Shown here piece by piece: positions 15,857 through 24,460 of a DNA stretch of 64,000 nucleotides. Every line of letters begins with the position of its first letter. Within the stretch, counting starts at the first letter, position 1. Below the pieces are notes generated by a model. That model ran no database searches. It saw nothing but the letters and a program-made list of their open reading frames with translations, and had not been told where the DNA came from. A program made the position numbers and the translations under genes. Source of the DNA: Prochlorococcus marinus XMU1402 (GTDB lineage: Bacteria > Cyanobacteriota > Cyanobacteriia > PCC-6307 > Cyanobiaceae); NCBI RefSeq assembly GCF_017696205.1, contig NZ_JAAORD010000001.1, positions 372,001 to 436,000 on the forward strand. Direction: 5' to 3'.

Positions 15857-15946
15857 TTAGTTAGTTGCTTTTTTACCCTTAGCGATCATTACCACTGGTA
15901 CTAAGAGATAAGTAAAGAAAGAGATTAAGAAAATGTCTATGTTCAT
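15857..15946 (-). CDS. Tiny membrane peptide (29 aa) of the hli cluster
   Basis: The frame ATG 15946 to TAA 15857 encodes 29 residues: MNIDIFLISFFTYLLVPVV and a short basic tail (KGKKATN). It is one hydrophobic helix with positive charge at the C-terminus, like many tiny photosystem-associated peptides. It begins ten bases after the 75-aa gene of the same operon. No family recognised; the call rests on hydrophobicity, position and clean start/stop. Confidence 0.5.
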   Translation of the reverse strand: MNIDIFLISFFTYLLVPVVMIAKGKKATN

Positions 15947-15955
15947 TGGTTTTTA

Positions 15956-16183
15956 CTATAAATTTTTTAAATCTTGCTCTATTTTCTCAAGTTTTTTGTT
16001 TAGTTCTGTTTTCTCCTTCAATAGAGCTTTTTTCTTTAATTGAAGTTCTTTGTTAAATGGAGAATTAAAGTACTTTTTGTAAGCTAGAAAAAATACAGCC
16101 AGTGCTACAACAATCCCTATCGCGCCAATTATTAGTATGGGCGAAGATGGAAAATCGTAGAATGGTACAGACAGTAGAAGCAT
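15956..16183 (-). CDS. Small membrane protein with C-terminal coiled coil (75 aa)
   Basis: Residues 14-36 form a transmembrane helix (SPILIIGAIGIVVALAVFF). Residues 45-75 are Lys/Glu/Leu-rich with coiled-coil spacing. The ATG at 16183 lies next to the TAA of the preceding hli gene with no spacer, so translation is likely coupled. It has no recognised family. Its place in a transcript with two hli genes suggests a membrane partner in light-stress or pigment-protein handling; this is inference. Confidence 0.6.
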   Translation of the reverse strand: MLLLSVPFYDFPSSPILIIGAIGIVVALAVFFLAYKKYFNSPFNKELQLKKKALLKEKTELNKKLEKIEQDLKNL

Positions 16184-16444
16184 TTAGACAAAACCTGGTA
16201 TTATTTGGCCTGTTGTTAAGTAAGCTCCGACAGCAGCAATTAATCCAAGCATTGCGAATCTACCATTGAGAGTTTCTGCAACAACTTTTTCTTTTTCGAT
16301 TGTTTTTACTTTAGGGTTTGAATTTGTCATTGGATTTGAAATTAGATAGTTTAAATTTTCGTTTTGAAATTGCTTGGTTAGATAAGCAACGAGGATAGCT
16401 GTGAAGAATACGATTACAGCTAAAAAACCTAAAAGAGGAGACAT
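16184..16444 (-). CDS. hli: High-light-inducible protein with extra N-terminal helix
   Basis: Using ATG 16444 this is an 86-aa protein. The C-terminal half carries the chlorophyll-binding Hli motif ETLNGRFAMLGLIAAVGAY and the ending TTGQIIPGFV. Unusually, residues 1-24 form an additional hydrophobic helix (MSPLLGFLAVIVFFTAILV), giving two predicted membrane segments. Hli proteins bind chlorophyll and carotenoid and protect photosystems under high light or nutrient stress. The ATG shares its A with the stop codon of the preceding hli gene (TAATG), so the pair is translationally coupled. A longer upstream frame exists but lies inside the other hli gene. Confidence 0.85.
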   Translation of the reverse strand: MSPLLGFLAVIVFFTAILVAYLTKQFQNENLNYLISNPMTNSNPKVKTIEKEKVVAETLNGRFAMLGLIAAVGAYLTTGQIIPGFV

Positions 16445-16653
16445 TAAAAAATACCTGGAATTATTTGGCCTGTAGTTGCATAAGCTCCCAAAAGTGCAAC
16501 TAAACCGATCATTGCCCAACGACCATTAACTTTTTCTGCGTTTTGAGGATATCCATAGTAAGAAACAGATTGATCAACATAAGGACGAGGTTCAGTTGGA
16601 AAAATATTTTGCCTTCCACCTGATTCTGTAGTTATGTATGAAGAATTAGTCAT
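16444..16653 (-). CDS. hli: High-light-inducible protein
   Basis: A 69-aa Hli protein. A polar N-terminal tail of about 38 residues (Pro/Tyr-rich) leads into the chlorophyll-binding motif EKVNGRWAMIGLVALLGAY and the C-terminus TTGQIIPGIF. The ExxNxRxAMxG signature is complete. It should sit in the thylakoid membrane, dimerise and bind chlorophyll. It is the first gene of a minus-strand mini-operon with a second hli gene and small membrane proteins. The promoter should lie in 16654-16800, an AT-rich stretch. Confidence 0.93.
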   Translation of the reverse strand: MTNSSYITTESGGRQNIFPTEPRPYVDQSVSYYGYPQNAEKVNGRWAMIGLVALLGAYATTGQIIPGIF

Positions 16654-17057
16654 TGGTTAAATAATTTAATTGTTAATAAACGTAACATTCTTATTAACTA
16701 ATGTAAAGAAAAAGGTTAGAAATATGCGTATTTCGGTACTTTGTAGGCAATTACGATACATATATGTAACAATAAGATATTTATTTTTAATGTTGAAGCT
16801 AATAATTAAAATATCAACCATGCATATATTCAAAAATAAAAAGTACATCTTTTGTTGTTATCAAAATATATTTACTTACCTTATGTCCAAGACATATGAG
16901 ACCCGCTAATAGTTAGTAATTGACAGTCGATCGATAAAGGGGCTTTCCTGATATCTACCTTTAAAACGGAAAAGTGGACCCGAAAACGGACGTCCACTTC
17001 TGAATAATTTCTTTGTACGATAGTGGAAGTTTCTTTAATACCAAGCTATCCCGGGAG
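16654..17057. other. Intergenic region between hli operon and tRNA genes
   Basis: About 400 AT-rich bases with no convincing gene. It contains a 12-base perfect palindrome TACATATATGTA at 16757-16768, a possible operator for the hli genes, a strong hairpin at 16972-16999 downstream of the tRNAs, and a duplicated octamer AAAACGGA (16964 and 16983). Short open frames here have no ribosome-binding sites or recognisable products. Confidence 0.5.
16972..16999 (-). terminator. Hairpin and T-rich tail downstream of the tRNA pair
   Basis: AAGTGGAC and GTCCACTT form a perfect 8-bp stem, with an inner CCG-AAAA-CGG stem stacked inside it and a 2-base bulge. Read on the minus strand it lies about 59 bases after tRNA-Thr and is followed by a pyrimidine-rich TTCCGTTTT, so it can end the tRNA transcript. 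A structured small RNA is another reading. Confidence 0.5.
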
Positions 17058-17129
<72 letters not shown>

Positions 17130-17138
17130 AATTTAAAG

Positions 17139-17220
17139 TGGGCCGGGTTGGATTTGAACCAACGTAGGCAGAGCCAGCGGATTTACAGTCCGCCCCCTTT
17201 AACCACTCGGGCACCGACCC
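17139..17220 (-). tRNA. tRNA-Tyr (GTA)
   Basis: An 82-base tRNA with a long variable arm, as expected for bacterial tRNA-Tyr. The acceptor GGGTCGG pairs with CCGGCCC, the anticodon stem is GCGGA/TCCGC around GTA, and the T arm is TTGGTTCAAATCCAA. CCA is not encoded. It is the first gene of a two-tRNA unit with tRNA-Thr. Confidence 0.95.
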
Positions 17221-17322
17221 CCACTATTTGAACTTATCAGTTAATGGACACTTTGTGTGAAAATGTTTTGGTTTTTTTGTTTCTTTCTAGATAGCATTTG
17301 TAAAGAAAAGATTTTATTGATG

Positions 17323-17763
17323 ATGAATATCTTATTAATAAATGGACCTAATCTAAATCTTTTGGGGACTAGAGAACCTGAAATATATGGGAATAAAACA
17401 TTGAGTGATATCGAGAAAGACTTAAACATAACTGCAGAAAGTAAAGGAACCCTTCTTGAATGTTTTCAAAGTAATCATGAAGGTGAAATAGTTGATAAAA
17501 TTCAAGATTCGGTTAACAAGATTCAAGGCATTCTTATAAATGCTGGCGCTTTTACTCATACCTCCATCTCGATTAGAGATGCTTTGATTGGATCAAAAAT
17601 TCCATTTGTAGAGTTACATATATCAAATATTTTCAGTAGAGAAGATTTTCGTAAAGAATCTTTTCTTACAGACAAAGCTATAGGAATAATTAGCGGATTC
17701 GGGATATCAAGTTATTATTTAGCACTTGATGGGATAATTGAATATTTGAGTAGTAAAGACTAA
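17323..17763 (+). CDS. aroQ: Type II 3-dehydroquinate dehydratase
   Basis: A 146-aa enzyme of the shikimate pathway (3-dehydroquinate to 3-dehydroshikimate), cytosolic and usually dodecameric. The core motifs are [13 protein letters not shown] with the catalytic Tyr, [19 protein letters not shown] and ELHISN with the catalytic His. The frame is open further upstream, but that extension is hydrophobic and not part of the family, so I start at ATG 17323 (ATG 17320 is directly before it). The next gene, miaE, begins on the base after the stop, implying one transcript. Confidence 0.95.
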   Translation: MNILLINGPNLNLLGTREPEIYGNKTLSDIEKDLNITAESKGTLLECFQSNHEGEIVDKIQDSVNKIQGILINAGAFTHTSISIRDALIGSKIPFVELHISNIFSREDFRKESFLTDKAIGIISGFGISSYYLALDGIIEYLSSKD

Positions 17764-18372
17764 ATGCTAGTGGACTTTAGAAGACCTTCTTCCCATATTA
17801 AATATTTATCATCATTTACCTCAGATAATTGGATACAAATTGCATTATCTAACCCAATAGAAATTCTTATTGACCATGCTCATTGCGAGCGAAAAGCTGC
17901 AGGTGTAGCTCTTCAATTAATGTTTAGATATCCTTCTGAACCAAATTTAGCTGAAGTTTTAAGTCCAATTGCTAGAGAGGAATTAGAACATTTTGAAAAA
18001 ATACTTTATTTTTTAAAGGATCTTGGACATTCACTTAAGGCTTTGAAACCTCCTCCATATGGAGCTGAATTGTCTAAAAATATAAGAAAAGAAGAACCTA
18101 AAAGGATGCTAGATAGTTTCTTGATCGCAGGACTCATTGAAGCAAGAAGTCATGAAAGACTAAGTTTGCTCGCTCTAAATTCAAAGGATAAATCTTTTAG
18201 AGACCTTTATGAGTCTCTGCTTAATAGTGAGGCAAGACATTTTGGAATTTATTGGAAACTAGCGCAAACTAAATTCTCTAAAAATCAAACTTTTGAAAGG
18301 TTGGAGGAATTGTCTAAATTTGAGTCAGAGATACTCGCTAGCACTTGTCTCATGCCAAGGGTACACAGCTAG
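17764..18372 (+). CDS. miaE: tRNA 2-methylthio-N6-isopentenyladenosine hydroxylase
   Basis: A 202-aa ferritin-like diiron monooxygenase that hydroxylates ms2i6A37 in tRNAs reading U-starting codons. Iron-binding motifs on the four-helix bundle are visible: IDHAHCERKA, REELEHFEK, LIEARSHERL and SEARHFGIY. The start ATG follows the aroQ stop directly. Length is normal for the family. The context is a run of small housekeeping genes on the plus strand. Confidence 0.92.
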   Translation: MLVDFRRPSSHIKYLSSFTSDNWIQIALSNPIEILIDHAHCERKAAGVALQLMFRYPSEPNLAEVLSPIAREELEHFEKILYFLKDLGHSLKALKPPPYGAELSKNIRKEEPKRMLDSFLIAGLIEARSHERLSLLALNSKDKSFRDLYESLLNSEARHFGIYWKLAQTKFSKNQTFERLEELSKFESEILASTCLMPRVHS

Positions 18373-18390
18373 TAATATAATTAAATTAAG

Positions 18391-19146
18391 ATGTTAATAA
18401 AAAAATTTTTAAAAGTATTTAAAGATTATAAAAGTGGTTCGGCATCATTAACCATCGTTGGTGTTGGACCTGGAGATCCGTCACTTTTAACAATTGCAGC
18501 TGTAGATGCAATCAAAAAAGCGAAAGTTATAGTTTTTCCGATATCAGATGATAATAAGAAAAGTTTTGCAGCAGAAATAGTCAAGAAATATATCAAATTT
18601 AAAAAAAATATACCTATCATTTTTCCAATGGCGAGGAAGGATTTTGATCCTGATGAGATATGGTCTAATGCGGTAGAAAAAATTGTGAATCTTATAAGAA
18701 ATAGCGAATCCGTTGTTTTACTTTGCCTTGGAGATACCTCGCTATTTGCAAGCTCATCTAATATTTTGAGGATAATAAAACATAATCATCCCGAAATTAT
18801 TACTAAAACAATACCTGGAATTTCCTCTATTTCAGCAGCAGCAGCTTTGAATGATTATGATTTAGTTAAAAAAGGTGAGACTTTAATAATCAAAGAATGC
18901 CCTTCTTCAAAAACAGAATTAACATCCCTAATTAGGGAAAGTAGAGGAAATAATACCGTATTGGCCATTATGAAAGTTGGGAAAAGATGGAATTTAGTAA
19001 GGGAAATTTTAAAAAAAGAGGATATTATCAATAAATCATTAATTGCCTTAAGTGTAGGTATGGCCGATCAAATTATTCAATATGCTTCTCAATATAAAAA
19101 AGACGTTATGCCTTATTTCTCTTTGATTTTGATAAGGTTCGATTAA
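18391..19146 (+). CDS. cobI: Precorrin-2 C20-methyltransferase
   Basis: A 251-aa SAM-dependent tetrapyrrole methylase that methylates C20 of precorrin-2 on the route to (pseudo)cobalamin. The N-terminal SAM loop TIVGVGPGDPSLLT and the later LCLGDTSLFASS and PGISSISAAAA are typical of CobI/CbiL. It begins with a short basic leader of about 22 residues before the methylase fold. The last base of its stop overlaps the next ATG (TAATG). Confidence 0.9.
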   Translation: MLIKKFLKVFKDYKSGSASLTIVGVGPGDPSLLTIAAVDAIKKAKVIVFPISDDNKKSFAAEIVKKYIKFKKNIPIIFPMARKDFDPDEIWSNAVEKIVNLIRNSESVVLLCLGDTSLFASSSNILRIIKHNHPEIITKTIPGISSISAAAALNDYDLVKKGETLIIKECPSSKTELTSLIRESRGNNTVLAIMKVGKRWNLVREILKKEDIINKSLIALSVGMADQIIQYASQYKKDVMPYFSLILIRFD

Positions 19147-19631
19147 TGAATAAACCAGAAAAATTCGTTGCCAATCAATTTACATGGCCAATATCTAAGG
19201 AAATATTATTGCTTATTCTCGAAGATAAGGTAAGTGATGTTTTTGTTTGTGAATTGGTTTGGGAAAGACTTTTTTACATTAGAGAAACAACACTAAATTA
19301 TTGGGTTTCTAGTACATTAACTCCTAATTATTGGTCAGAAAAATTTGGAAAGGCTCCTCAAATCATTTCAGAGAGAATAGCATCAGTACATTTGACGCGA
19401 TCAATTCCAAAGGAATACAAACAGGGATTGAAAAATTTTCTGAATTTTAAAGGTTATAAGATTAATGAACTTTATCCAAGAAGAACTAGGAGAGCGACCG
19501 CAGTAAATTGGTTGATTTATTGGGCTAATGAAAATAATTCTTTTTCAAATCATAATAATCTTATACCAAGTCCAAGTTATCCATCAGTTAATCCAGCAAT
19601 AGGCCATTTTGGTGATCCAGAAATCAAATAA
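19146..19631 (+). CDS. DUF1823 family protein
   Basis: A 161-aa soluble protein of the DUF1823 family, found in cyanobacteria and plastid-bearing organisms and often encoded next to der. It is rich in Trp/Tyr and basic residues (SEKFGKAPQIISER, YPRRTRRATAVNWLIYW) and has no known function. It overlaps cobI by one base and precedes the der GTPase gene, so a link to ribosome assembly is possible but unproven. Confidence 0.8.
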   Translation: MNKPEKFVANQFTWPISKEILLLILEDKVSDVFVCELVWERLFYIRETTLNYWVSSTLTPNYWSEKFGKAPQIISERIASVHLTRSIPKEYKQGLKNFLNFKGYKINELYPRRTRRATAVNWLIYWANENNSFSNHNNLIPSPSYPSVNPAIGHFGDPEIK

Positions 19632-19703
19632 TTTCTTTACCAAGGAAAATAAATCTATTAAAGGTATAGTTGTAATAGGTACCATTTACTTTGGAGATAA
19701 GAA

Positions 19704-21077
19704 TTGACTCTTCCAACAATAGCGATAATTGGAAGACCAAATGTTGGTAAATCTACCTTGGTGAATCGTCTTTGCCAAAGTAATGATGCAATAGTATTTG
19801 ATAAACCCGGCGTTACAAGAGATAGGACTTATCAGAATGCTTCTTGGGGAGGTAGAGAGTTTCAAATAGTTGATACGGGAGGCTTGGTTTTTGATGATGA
19901 TAGTGAGTTCCTCCCAGAGATACGAACACAAGTATTCTTGGCTTTAGAAGAAGCCTCACTCGCATTACTTGTGGTAGATGGTAATCAGGGTATTACTGAT
20001 GGTGACTTATCAATTGCAAAATGGTTAAGAAACTCAAGCTGTAAAACAATTGTTGCTGTTAATAAATGTGAATCCACTACTTTTGGAATCTCTTTAGCTT
20101 CCGAGTTTTGGAAATTAGGATTGGGCGAACCTTATCCTGTTTCAGCGATACATGGTTCAGGTACTGGGGATCTTTTAGATCTAGTTATTGGCGAACTTCC
20201 TGAAAATAGTATTCAAAATGAAGAAGAAAAGATAATGATGTCAATTATTGGCAGGCCAAATGTTGGAAAATCTAGTTTGTTAAATTCAATCTCAGGAGAA
20301 CAAAGAGCAATAGTAAGCGATATTAGTGGAACAACAACTGATTCAATAGATACTCTTATAAAAAAAGGTGATAATCAATGGAAAATTATTGATACTGCAG
20401 GGATTAGAAGAAAGAAAAATGTTAAATATGGCACTGAATTCTTTGGTATTAATAGGGCTTTCAAATCTATCGATAGAAGTGATGTTTGTGTATTAGTTAT
20501 AGATGCTATAGATGGAGTGACTGATCAAGACCAGAAGTTAGCAGGGAGAATAGAAGAGCAAGGCAGAGCTTGTATAATTGTTGTTAATAAATGGGATCTT
20601 GTAGAAAAAAATAGTTCAACAATTTATCAAGTAGAAAAAGAGCTTAGATCTAAACTTTATTTTTTACACTGGTCTAAAATGATTTTTATATCTGCCCTGA
20701 CTGGTCAAAGAGTTGATAATATTTTTGAGCATGCTCTCAAGGCTGTAAATCAACATAGAAGAAGAGTTACAACATCTGTAGTTAATGAAGTTCTTAAAGA
20801 ATCAATCAGTTGGAAAAGCCCTCCAACTAAAAGAAGCGGCAAGCAGGGGAGGCTTTATTACGGTACTCAAGTAAAGAATAAACCTCCCACTTTTACTCTT
20901 TTTGTAAACGACCCTAAATTATTTGGAATAACTTACAGAAGATATATTGAAAAACAAATAAGATTAAATTTAGGCTTTGAAGGCACACCCATTATTTTAC
21001 TTTGGAGAGGGAAACAACAAAGAGCATTAAATAAAGAAGTAGAAAGGGAAAATATTGAGTTAATTCAAAAAGATTAA
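19704..21077 (+). CDS. der: Ribosome-assembly GTPase Der (EngA)
   Basis: A 457-aa protein with two tandem GTPase domains and a C-terminal KH-like domain, required for 50S subunit maturation. G1 motifs GRPNVGKST (domain 1) and GRPNVGKSS (domain 2) are present, with DTGG and DTAG switch II motifs and NKCE / NKWD specificity motifs. The TTG start at 19704 has a GGAG ribosome-binding site eight bases upstream. The stop overlaps the next ATG by one base (TAATG). Confidence 0.97.
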   Translation: MTLPTIAIIGRPNVGKSTLVNRLCQSNDAIVFDKPGVTRDRTYQNASWGGREFQIVDTGGLVFDDDSEFLPEIRTQVFLALEEASLALLVVDGNQGITDGDLSIAKWLRNSSCKTIVAVNKCESTTFGISLASEFWKLGLGEPYPVSAIHGSGTGDLLDLVIGELPENSIQNEEEKIMMSIIGRPNVGKSSLLNSISGEQRAIVSDISGTTTDSIDTLIKKGDNQWKIIDTAGIRRKKNVKYGTEFFGINRAFKSIDRSDVCVLVIDAIDGVTDQDQKLAGRIEEQGRACIIVVNKWDLVEKNSSTIYQVEKELRSKLYFLHWSKMIFISALTGQRVDNIFEHALKAVNQHRRRVTTSVVNEVLKESISWKSPPTKRSGKQGRLYYGTQVKNKPPTFTLFVNDPKLFGITYRRYIEKQIRLNLGFEGTPIILLWRGKQQRALNKEVERENIELIQKD

Positions 21078-21991
21078 TGAATATACTCACAAAATTTTCA
21101 GTTGGTCAATACGTTTATGGCAATAGAAGTTGGCTAAGAATTATAGATAGTAGATTAAAAATAATTATAGTAATGATATTTCTAATAACTCCAATCTGGG
21201 CAGGCCCTTTATGGAGATTGAGTTTAGTGGGTTGTTTATTATTGATTACTTTTTTAAGTTTGTTGCCATCAAGAGTATGGTGGCGATCATTGAGTTTTCT
21301 CTTCTGCTTATCATTATTGATTGGATGTTTATCAGTACTTGTTTCTTCAGATATTCAATCTATTGATGGCTATTTAAGAAATCCCAACGAGTTGCAAGTG
21401 GTAGTGGAAAACAATAAAGAATGGAACATTCTACAAATTCCTTCGCAGAAAATATGGTTTATAAGTTTTGGTCCCTATAACTTATCGAGAAAAGCCCTTG
21501 AATTAGGGATAAAAACTTCCACTTTGATATTTACTGTTATTCATAGTGTTAATTTGATGCTTTTAACGACATTACAAGAGGATATTGTATGGGGATTAAG
21601 TTGGTTTTTGTATCCATTAAGAAAAATTGGATTACCAATAAGTAAGTGGCTTTTTCAATTATTAATTGCATTACGTTTTATTCCTTTAGTACAAGAAGAA
21701 TTTCAAAATATTATTAAGTCATTCTCTGTTAGATCAATAAATTTTAGAAAATTAGGACTAAAGAAATCATTTAATGTCTTATTAATTTTAGTGGAGAGAT
21801 TATTTCAAAATATATTTATGAGAATTGACCAAGGAGCAGAATCATTGCTCTCAAAGAAAAAAATTATTATAAAAATGAATAGATTTAGAACCCTTCATCC
21901 TTCAAAATCATTGAATGTAATTGTTAATACATTATCGATATGTTTTATTTGCATAGCAATTTTTCTTAGAAAACTGTATGGTGCATTATAA
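21077..21991 (+). CDS. CbiQ/EcfT-type ECF transporter transmembrane protein
   Basis: A 304-aa integral membrane protein of the energy-coupling-factor T-component family, with several hydrophobic segments and a basic C-terminal coupling region (QEEFQNIIKSFSVRS). In ECF transporters the T component links ATPases to a vitamin- or metal-binding S component. No ATPase or S gene is adjacent, as is common for the shared T component. It is coupled to der by a TAATG overlap. Confidence 0.78.
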   Translation: MNILTKFSVGQYVYGNRSWLRIIDSRLKIIIVMIFLITPIWAGPLWRLSLVGCLLLITFLSLLPSRVWWRSLSFLFCLSLLIGCLSVLVSSDIQSIDGYLRNPNELQVVVENNKEWNILQIPSQKIWFISFGPYNLSRKALELGIKTSTLIFTVIHSVNLMLLTTLQEDIVWGLSWFLYPLRKIGLPISKWLFQLLIALRFIPLVQEEFQNIIKSFSVRSINFRKLGLKKSFNVLLILVERLFQNIFMRIDQGAESLLSKKKIIIKMNRFRTLHPSKSLNVIVNTLSICFICIAIFLRKLYGAL

Positions 21992-22008
21992 ATAACAAAG
22001 TATTTAGT

Positions 22009-22275
22009 TTGAGTTCCGAGCGTTATTTGAATCATCCAACATTTGGCATGTTGTACCAAGTCTCTCCAGGAAATGATGGTAGAGATATATATGCCACTTT
22101 GTATGCCCAAAAAATGTTTTTTTTGGTAGAAATTAGACAGAGAGAAGTTTTTTTTGAAGTTATTCCTTATTTAGATGCACGTAATCAGGCCGAATTAAAC
22201 CTTCAAAAAGCAAGAAGAAAAGGTTCTGAAGAACTGCCTAAATGGGAGAATTTATTTACACAAACTTTTTTATAA
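22009..22275 (+). CDS. pipX: PII-interacting protein X, NtcA coactivator
   Basis: An 88-aa protein matching PipX: ERYLNHPTFGMLYQV near the start and the Tudor-like beta core DIYATLYAQKMFFLV, then two C-terminal helices (ARNQAELNLQKARRKG). PipX binds PII (GlnB) or NtcA according to 2-oxoglutarate/ADP levels and so couples nitrogen status to transcription. A TTG start at 22009 gives the expected N-terminus. It is followed three bases later by pipY, the conserved cyanobacterial pair. Confidence 0.9.
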   Translation: MSSERYLNHPTFGMLYQVSPGNDGRDIYATLYAQKMFFLVEIRQREVFFEVIPYLDARNQAELNLQKARRKGSEELPKWENLFTQTFL

Positions 22276-22278
22276 AAG

Positions 22279-22914
22279 GTGAATCCTTCAAATTATTTAA
22301 AGATAAAAAATAAAATCCCTTCAAATGTAAATATACTTGCTGTAAGTAAAGGATTTAAAAGTCAAGAAATCAAGACTATTCAAAATGCAGGTCAGAATGA
22401 TTTTGGTGAGAGCAAGTTTCAAGAGGCATTTGAAAAGCAATTGAATTTAAAAGAATTTAAGCAAATTAATTGGCACTTTATTGGGAGAATACAAAGTAAT
22501 AAAATAAGAAAGATAGTTCAAAATTTTAAATATATTCATTCAGTTGATTCATTCGAGAAGTTGCAAAAGATTTCTAATATTTCATTGGAGGAGAAGAAAA
22601 ATCCATACATAATGTTGCAGGTTAAGTTGAGTGATGACCCTACTAAAGGAGGTTTTAGACCTGAATTATTAGTATCGAAATGGAGAGAAATCAAAGAATT
22701 GAAAAATATTTTATTAACTGGTTTGATGACTATTAATCCTAAGGGACTTAGCTCTATGGAAAATTTAGAATTGTTTAAAAAATGTCGCTCCCTAGCTGAT
22801 TCTCTTCAACTTCCAGATTGCTCAATGGGAATGTCTGGGGATTGGGAAGAGGCTGTTGAAGCTGGGTCAACTTGGATAAGATTAGGTTCTTTGATATTTA
22901 GAGATAGCTCATAA
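22279..22914 (+). CDS. pipY: PLP-binding homeostasis protein PipY (YggS/COG0325 family)
   Basis: A 211-aa PLP-binding single-domain TIM barrel, starting with GTG at 22279. The PLP lysine lies in ILAVSKGF, followed by QNDFGESKFQEA, WHFIGRIQSNK, LMTINP and a phosphate-binding GMSGDWEEAVEAGSTWIRLG. It helps balance vitamin B6 vitamers and amino/keto acids. Coupled to pipX, with which it is functionally linked in nitrogen control. Confidence 0.93.
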   Translation: MNPSNYLKIKNKIPSNVNILAVSKGFKSQEIKTIQNAGQNDFGESKFQEAFEKQLNLKEFKQINWHFIGRIQSNKIRKIVQNFKYIHSVDSFEKLQKISNISLEEKKNPYIMLQVKLSDDPTKGGFRPELLVSKWREIKELKNILLTGLMTINPKGLSSMENLELFKKCRSLADSLQLPDCSMGMSGDWEEAVEAGSTWIRLGSLIFRDSS

Positions 22915-22946
22915 TTAGTTATTTTTTATAAAAATCTTATCTATAA

Positions 22947-23041
22947 ACTTGCAGTAAAGTGCAAGTAACGTTATTTAAGTATAGGTAGTTTATCCATTTA
23001 TAAAATGGATCTATTACTTAAGGTTTTTTATACCTTAGTAA
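22947..23041 (+). promoter_or_regulatory. Structured leader of sepF: three tandem hairpins
   Basis: Three perfect or near-perfect inverted repeats lie in 95 bases before sepF: ACTTGCA/TGCAAG T-closed (7 bp, 22947-22966), ATCCATTT/AAATGGAT (8 bp, 3-base loop, 22992-23010) and TTACT-AAGGT/ACCTTAGTAA (10 bp with one bulged T, 23014-23041). The last ends 23 bases before the GTG start. They could be a pipY terminator plus a 5' regulatory structure for sepF. Confidence 0.5.
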
Positions 23042-23064
23042 TCAATTTCAAGAGGATTTAAAAG

Positions 23065-23640
23065 GTGTCACTTATTTCTAGATTAAAGGCAGTTGTTGCA
23101 GGGGATGAGTATCTCGAGGATGATTTTGATGATTTGGATTATGCTTCTGGAGATGAATTGAATGATGTAAATGATTTTAAACAAAATCATAAAAACTCTA
23201 ATATACTTGCTAATTCAAATCCATTCGAATTTATGAATAACAATAGATCATCAAAAGTTGTAGGAATGCCTGGGATATCAAATTCATCTTCAGAAGTAAG
23301 CTTAATGGAACCAAGAAGTTTTGATGAGATGCCTCAAGCTATTCAAGCATTAAGAGAAAGAAAAACTGTAATTCTTAATTTAACTATGATGGATCCCGAT
23401 CAAGCTCAAAGAGCAGTAGATTTTATCGCAGGTGGGACCTATGCGATTGATGGACATCAAGAGAGAGTGGGTGAAAGCATTTTTCTTTTTGCTCCAAGTT
23501 GCGTAAATGTAACAAGTTCCCTCCCAGAAGAAGCTACTCCTTCTAATGTGTCTGAGAAAAAAACACCACAATTTAATTTTGAAAATAGCACTGCCCCCGA
23601 ACCAGCATGGGGTAATTCTAAATTAAGTGCTTTTTCATGA
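23065..23640 (+). CDS. sepF: Cell division protein SepF (Cdv2)
   Basis: A 191-aa protein with an acidic, disordered N-terminal region ([14 protein letters not shown]) and a C-terminal SepF domain (about 90-160): [25 protein letters not shown], then [12 protein letters not shown]. SepF bundles FtsZ filaments and tethers the ring to the membrane; cyanobacterial Cdv2 is needed for division. It starts with GTG preceded by an AGAGGA ribosome-binding site. Only seven bases separate it from proC. Confidence 0.93.
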   Translation: MSLISRLKAVVAGDEYLEDDFDDLDYASGDELNDVNDFKQNHKNSNILANSNPFEFMNNNRSSKVVGMPGISNSSSEVSLMEPRSFDEMPQAIQALRERKTVILNLTMMDPDQAQRAVDFIAGGTYAIDGHQERVGESIFLFAPSCVNVTSSLPEEATPSNVSEKKTPQFNFENSTAPEPAWGNSKLSAFS

Positions 23641-23647
23641 TTAATCT

Positions 23648-24460
23648 GTGACTGATAAAATTGCGATTATTGGTTTTGGAAATATTGCAAATGCTATAAT
23701 AACTCCTCTATTAGATAAAAAATTAATTAAACCAGAGAATGTTTTTTGTGTTGTAAATTCAGAAAAAAGTTTAGAAAATATAAAATATAATTATAAATAC
23801 AATATAAACGTTTATAAATCAGGTTCTAAAGATTCAAAAATAATTTGGGATTGTCAATATAAACTTCTTTCGATAAAACCCCAACAATTTAATGATATAA
23901 ATGAGGAGCATCCTATAAAAAATAAAGATAATTTAATAGTTTCTATTCTTGCGGGAGTTTCAATAAATAGACTTACTAAAAAGTTTCCTAACCATAAGTG
24001 TGTGAGGGTGGTTACAAATATTCCAATAACTATTGGAAAAGGTTTAACTGGAATTGCTTGGGGTGAAGAAATTACAAAAGATCAGAAAGAATTTACAAAA
24101 AAATTATTTGAAAATACTAGTAAGATTTATGAATTTGTTGAAGATTACCTTGATACATTTTTAGCTTTAACTTCATCAGGACCTGCAATTATTGCATTAA
24201 TTATAGAAGCATTAAGCGATGGAGGATTAAGCGGTGGATTACCAAAAATACTTTCAGAAGAACTTGTTATGGAGATGATACTAGGGACTACTAGTCTAAT
24301 AAAAGAAAACAAACTTACTACTTCTGAGCTTAAAAATTTAGTAACCTCTCCAGGTGGAACAACAATTTCTGCTTTAAGAGTTTTAGAAAAAAAGAGTGTA
24401 AGGTCAGCATTAATTGAATCAATAGTTTCAGCTAGTAATCGAAGTAAAGAATTTCGTTAG
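23648..24460 (+). CDS. proC: Pyrroline-5-carboxylate reductase
   Basis: A 270-aa NAD(P)H-dependent enzyme making proline. The Rossmann loop IIGFGNIANAI is at the N-terminus; the C-terminal dimer domain has SSGPAIIALIIEALSDGG and SPGGTTISALRVLE, the P5CR signature. GTG start at 23648, seven bases after sepF, so the two may be cotranscribed as in other cyanobacteria. Its stop overlaps the stop of the converging glycosyltransferase gene. Confidence 0.95.
   Translation: MTDKIAIIGFGNIANAIITPLLDKKLIKPENVFCVVNSEKSLENIKYNYKYNINVYKSGSKDSKIIWDCQYKLLSIKPQQFNDINEEHPIKNKDNLIVSILAGVSINRLTKKFPNHKCVRVVTNIPITIGKGLTGIAWGEEITKDQKEFTKKLFENTSKIYEFVEDYLDTFLALTSSGPAIIALIIEALSDGGLSGGLPKILSEELVMEMILGTTSLIKENKLTTSELKNLVTSPGGTTISALRVLEKKSVRSALIESIVSASNRSKEFR

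Noticed and set aside
16445-16519. Upstream extension of the second hli gene
   Set aside because: It would overlap the first hli gene out of frame, and the TAATG junction gives a natural start at 16444.
17257-17322. 22-residue extension of AroQ
   Set aside because: Hydrophobic Phe/Cys-rich leader not found in the family; the conserved protein starts at [10 protein letters not shown].
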